Source of the DNA: Chryseobacterium sp. CY350
GTDB taxonomy: Bacteria > Bacteroidota > Bacteroidia > Flavobacteriales > Weeksellaceae
Length of the DNA stretch: 64,000 bases
Reading direction: 5' to 3'
Assembly: GCF_027945075.1 (NCBI RefSeq)
Contig: NZ_CP116034.1
Span: forward strand, 1,364,001 to 1,428,000
Shown here piece after piece: positions 61,670 through 64,000 of this stretch (within the stretch, counting starts at the first letter, position 1; every line of letters starts with the position of its first letter). The notes under the pieces are model-generated. The model made no database searches. It saw nothing but the letters and a program-made list of their open reading frames with translations, and had not been told where the DNA came from. Position numbers and translations under genes: made by a program.

Positions 61670-64000
61670 ATGTCAGAAAAATTAAATTCAGGGACATACG
61701 AAATAATTCAGAGCCGTCTGAATGAACAGAAAAATGATCTCATTCAAAGGCTTCAGAAGCTGAACGGAAACCGTAAAGAAATTTTCGGCGGCGTAGATTT
61801 TTCTCTCATTGCCAATGAAAGAATTTCTACTGAGCACAACTGCGTTGCCAAGGATATTTTTTCACTGAAAAACACGTTGATTTTCGGATCGAATGCTCAT
61901 TTGGGTCTGCAGAATGAAATCAATATTACGGATGTTTTCTCCATTTACACGCTTAATAATCACCGTTTTGAACCCCGTGATTTATCTCTTATCAATGATG
62001 AAATCTTCGTAGAAGAGTTTAAAAACCTTTATAAATATTACAGAAATACTTTTTTCGCGCGCTTTCATTTTACCGAAAACTATCTGTATATGGTTTTCCA
62101 GTTGTCTGAAAGTACGTCTGATATCAAGGCTTTCAAATGGCTGATTAAGGAAGATCTGTTGGTTTATGTAGACTCCAGAAGTGCTTCGGAGGTGACATAT
62201 CCGCCGCAGCACGGTTTTGCATGGACAAAAGCAACGAGAGATATGCAGCGTAGTGGAAAATTTCCGCACGTTTCTCTGGCAGATAAAGTTTTTGTGGAAT
62301 CGATCGGTGGCGACATTACGATAAAAATCGAAGACAATACCGATACCGGGAAAGGAATTTATTCCGAAGATGTTATTCATAAAGATCAGAATCTCGATGA
62401 TGCTGAGATTCACTTCTGCGACCTTGATAATTTAGTTTTATTTAAAATTAAACCTTATCAGGAAACGGAGCGGTATTTTATTTATAATCATAAAGAAAAG
62501 GTTGTTTCGAGGGTCGATACTTTAAGACATTCGGCAGTTTTGCTGCCGGAAAATCAAGGTGTTTTGTTCTCGAACGGTTATGCGTTGCAGACGGGCGGTT
62601 TAAAGGTGATTTCTCAGGATTCAAATCGACTTCATTATCTGAAGACGATCTCTGAACCGAACGGTGAAAATTTTATGTATGTTTTTTATGATGATAAAAC
62701 GAATAATTATCAGCTGATTTCATACAATATCATCACGCAAACCATCGAAACACCGATTCGTTGCAGCGGATATTCAATTTTAAATGATGGAAAACTCATT
62801 TATTTACGAGAAAGTGTTGAAACTACGAAACATCATTTAGCTCAGATCTGGCAGACGCCGTACGCAAAGGAACTGTTACACAATACCGAAAAATCAGACA
62901 CGCTGATTTACAAAATCGGGAATAAAGATATCGTGCGCGTAATGGCGGAAAGTCAGGAGTTGATCACTTTGCTGAACAAGGAAGATTCCTACAGTGGATT
63001 GTATGATGATATCGTCAAACTTTCGACGACGATTTTAGATGCTTATTATTTCCTCGGTGATGATGAGGTTGAGAATCTAGATCGGCCTTTAAAAGAAATC
63101 AGAAGCATCGCCCACTCGGCGATCAATGAGTTTGAAAAAGTAGTTGAACAGAAAAAAAATACAGCAGAAGCCGTTGAGAAAATCAAAATTGCCTGTGGAA
63201 AAATTCTGGATGATACGAAACGGATTCATTATTCTGAACTGACGGATTACATCGATATACTTTCGCAAATCAGGGCGTTGCGTGGTGAAATTACAGGAGC
63301 AAGAGATCTGAAATATGTGGATTTGAAAATTCTTGATGCTTTAGATCAGTCATTGGCTGCAAGATCAGAAGAGCTTTCCAACGCCTGTGTGAATTTTCTG
63401 TTGCAGGAAAATTCTCTGTCACCTTACGAAACCAGAGCTCAGTCAATTTCTGAAAATATAATCAATCTGCAGAAAGCAATCGACGCCAAAACCATTGAAG
63501 AAGAAATCACCAATTTATCTTCGCAGCTCGAACTTTTGGTGGATATTGTTAATAATTTAAAAATCGAAGATACTTCGCAATCGACGCAGATTATTGAAAA
63601 TATTTCGGTGATTTTTGCAAGATTAAATCAGGAAAGATTAGAACTTTCAAAAAGGAAGAGAGAAATTTCCGGTAAAGAACTGTCTGCTGATTTTCAGGCA
63701 CAAATGACTCTGTTTGATCAGTCGGTGATTAATTTTCTCGAGCTTTCTCAGACTCCCGAAAAATGTGATGAATATCTCACCAAACTTTCTATTCAGCTGG
63801 AAGAAATGGAAAGGAAATTCATTGATTTTGATGAGTTTATCCAGAAAATCGGCGAAAAAAGGGAAGAAGCCTATAATCATTTTCAAAACAAAAGAGTTCA
63901 GTTAACAGAATCCCGTAACAAGAGAACGCAGAATTTGTATGATTCTGCAAAAAGGATTTTACAGTCTGTAAAAACAAAAACCGAATCTTTCGATGCTGAA
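61670..64000 (+). CDS. Giant coiled-coil protein, N-terminal part (DNA-repair-ATPase-like)
   Basis: 777 codons are open from ATG 61670 to the right edge with no stop, so the protein is larger. The first ~470 residues are mixed alpha/beta with repeats of beta type (RYFIYNHKEKVVSRVDTLRHSAVLLPENQG; NFMYVFYDDKTNNYQLISYNIITQ), the rest is long coiled coil. It resembles the proteins annotated as DNA repair ATPase that lie next to flotillin genes and carry an AAA+ domain at the far end; that end is outside the window, so ATPase activity is not shown. It belongs to the psp-flotillin locus by orientation and spacing. Confidence 0.75.
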   Translation, partial: MSEKLNSGTYEIIQSRLNEQKNDLIQRLQKLNGNRKEIFGGVDFSLIANERISTEHNCVAKDIFSLKNTLIFGSNAHLGLQNEINITDVFSIYTLNNHRFEPRDLSLINDEIFVEEFKNLYKYYRNTFFARFHFTENYLYMVFQLSESTSDIKAFKWLIKEDLLVYVDSRSASEVTYPPQHGFAWTKATRDMQRSGKFPHVSLADKVFVESIGGDITIKIEDNTDTGKGIYSEDVIHKDQNLDDAEIHFCDLDNLVLFKIKPYQETERYFIYNHKEKVVSRVDTLRHSAVLLPENQGVLFSNGYALQTGGLKVISQDSNRLHYLKTISEPNGENFMYVFYDDKTNNYQLISYNIITQTIETPIRCSGYSILNDGKLIYLRESVETTKHHLAQIWQTPYAKELLHNTEKSDTLIYKIGNKDIVRVMAESQELITLLNKEDSYSGLYDDIVKLSTTILDAYYFLGDDEVENLDRPLKEIRSIAHSAINEFEKVVEQKKNTAEAVEKIKIACGKILDDTKRIHYSELTDYIDILSQIRALRGEITGARDLKYVDLKILDALDQSLAARSEELSNACVNFLLQENSLSPYETRAQSISENIINLQKAIDAKTIEEEITNLSSQLELLVDIVNNLKIEDTSQSTQIIENISVIFARLNQERLELSKRKREISGKELSADFQAQMTLFDQSVINFLELSQTPEKCDEYLTKLSIQLEEMERKFIDFDEFIQKIGEKREEAYNHFQNKRVQLTESRNKRTQNLYDSAKRILQSVKTKTESFDAE

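Overview
The window is AT-rich chromosomal DNA from a member of the Bacteroidota, most likely family Weeksellaceae (Chryseobacterium or a close relative). Three things support this: promoters of the TTG-N19-20-TAnnTTTG type with almost no Shine-Dalgarno sequences, a very large secreted fibronectin-III/GEVED protein with a type IX secretion C-terminal domain, and family choice (YciE-like ferritins, GNAT-nitrilase fusion, TPR-AraC regulators). The genus is inference. I see no rRNA, tRNA, CRISPR array, insertion sequence or prophage.

Layout. 1-2.2 kb: start of an unknown gene, a cold-shock protein downstream of a DEAD-box-like protein whose catalytic motifs are all degraded, and an AraC regulator. 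2.3-9.6 kb: acyl-CoA dehydrogenase, SemiSWEET, YciE ferritin-like protein, CinA-like protein, large catalase, tiny lipoprotein, PA2169 four-helix protein. 9.8-19.6 kb: GNAT-nitrilase fusion, TPR-AraC regulator next to a small repeat lipoprotein, and the 1754-residue T9SS protein. 20-26.3 kb: aldo/keto reductase with AraC partner, lone EF-Tu domain III, photolyase, a second PA2169 protein, FabH-like enzyme, PAP2 phosphatase. 26.4-32.2 kb: a five-gene operon egtD-egtB-ABC ATPase-ABC permease/binding fusion-C-S lyase, which looks like combined ergothioneine synthesis and transport. 32.4-34.3 kb: an RsbQ-like hydrolase overlapping a PAS histidine kinase. 35-53 kb: a stress-gene island with three Crp/Fnr regulators, two more YciE proteins, two more CinA-like proteins, a KGG protein, YeaQ-type membrane protein, three SDRs (one with a Tat signal), a cytoplasmic alpha-amylase, a zinc alcohol dehydrogenase, DUF4142 protein, receiver-only regulators and an antiporter. 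53.7-64 kb: lipoprotein plus Kef-type antiporter, then a divergent XRE regulator facing a PspA / YqiJ / flotillin / giant coiled-coil membrane-stress locus that runs off the window.

How it works together. Many genes resemble the enterobacterial RpoS regulon (katE, yciGFE, yeaQ), although Bacteroidota lack RpoS. A possible substitute is visible. Six promoters carry a Crp/Fnr-type palindrome TGAY-N4-RTCA centred 29.5 bp (once 30.5 bp) upstream of the -7 box, the geometry of class II activation. They precede both tiny lipoproteins, the seven-gene alcohol dehydrogenase-amylase operon and, with leaders of very different length, all three Crp/Fnr genes. Two genes carry lesions worth checking: a Crp/Fnr gene frameshifted at a run of ten A, and pspA with an in-frame stop 22 codons before a second stop that abuts the next gene.
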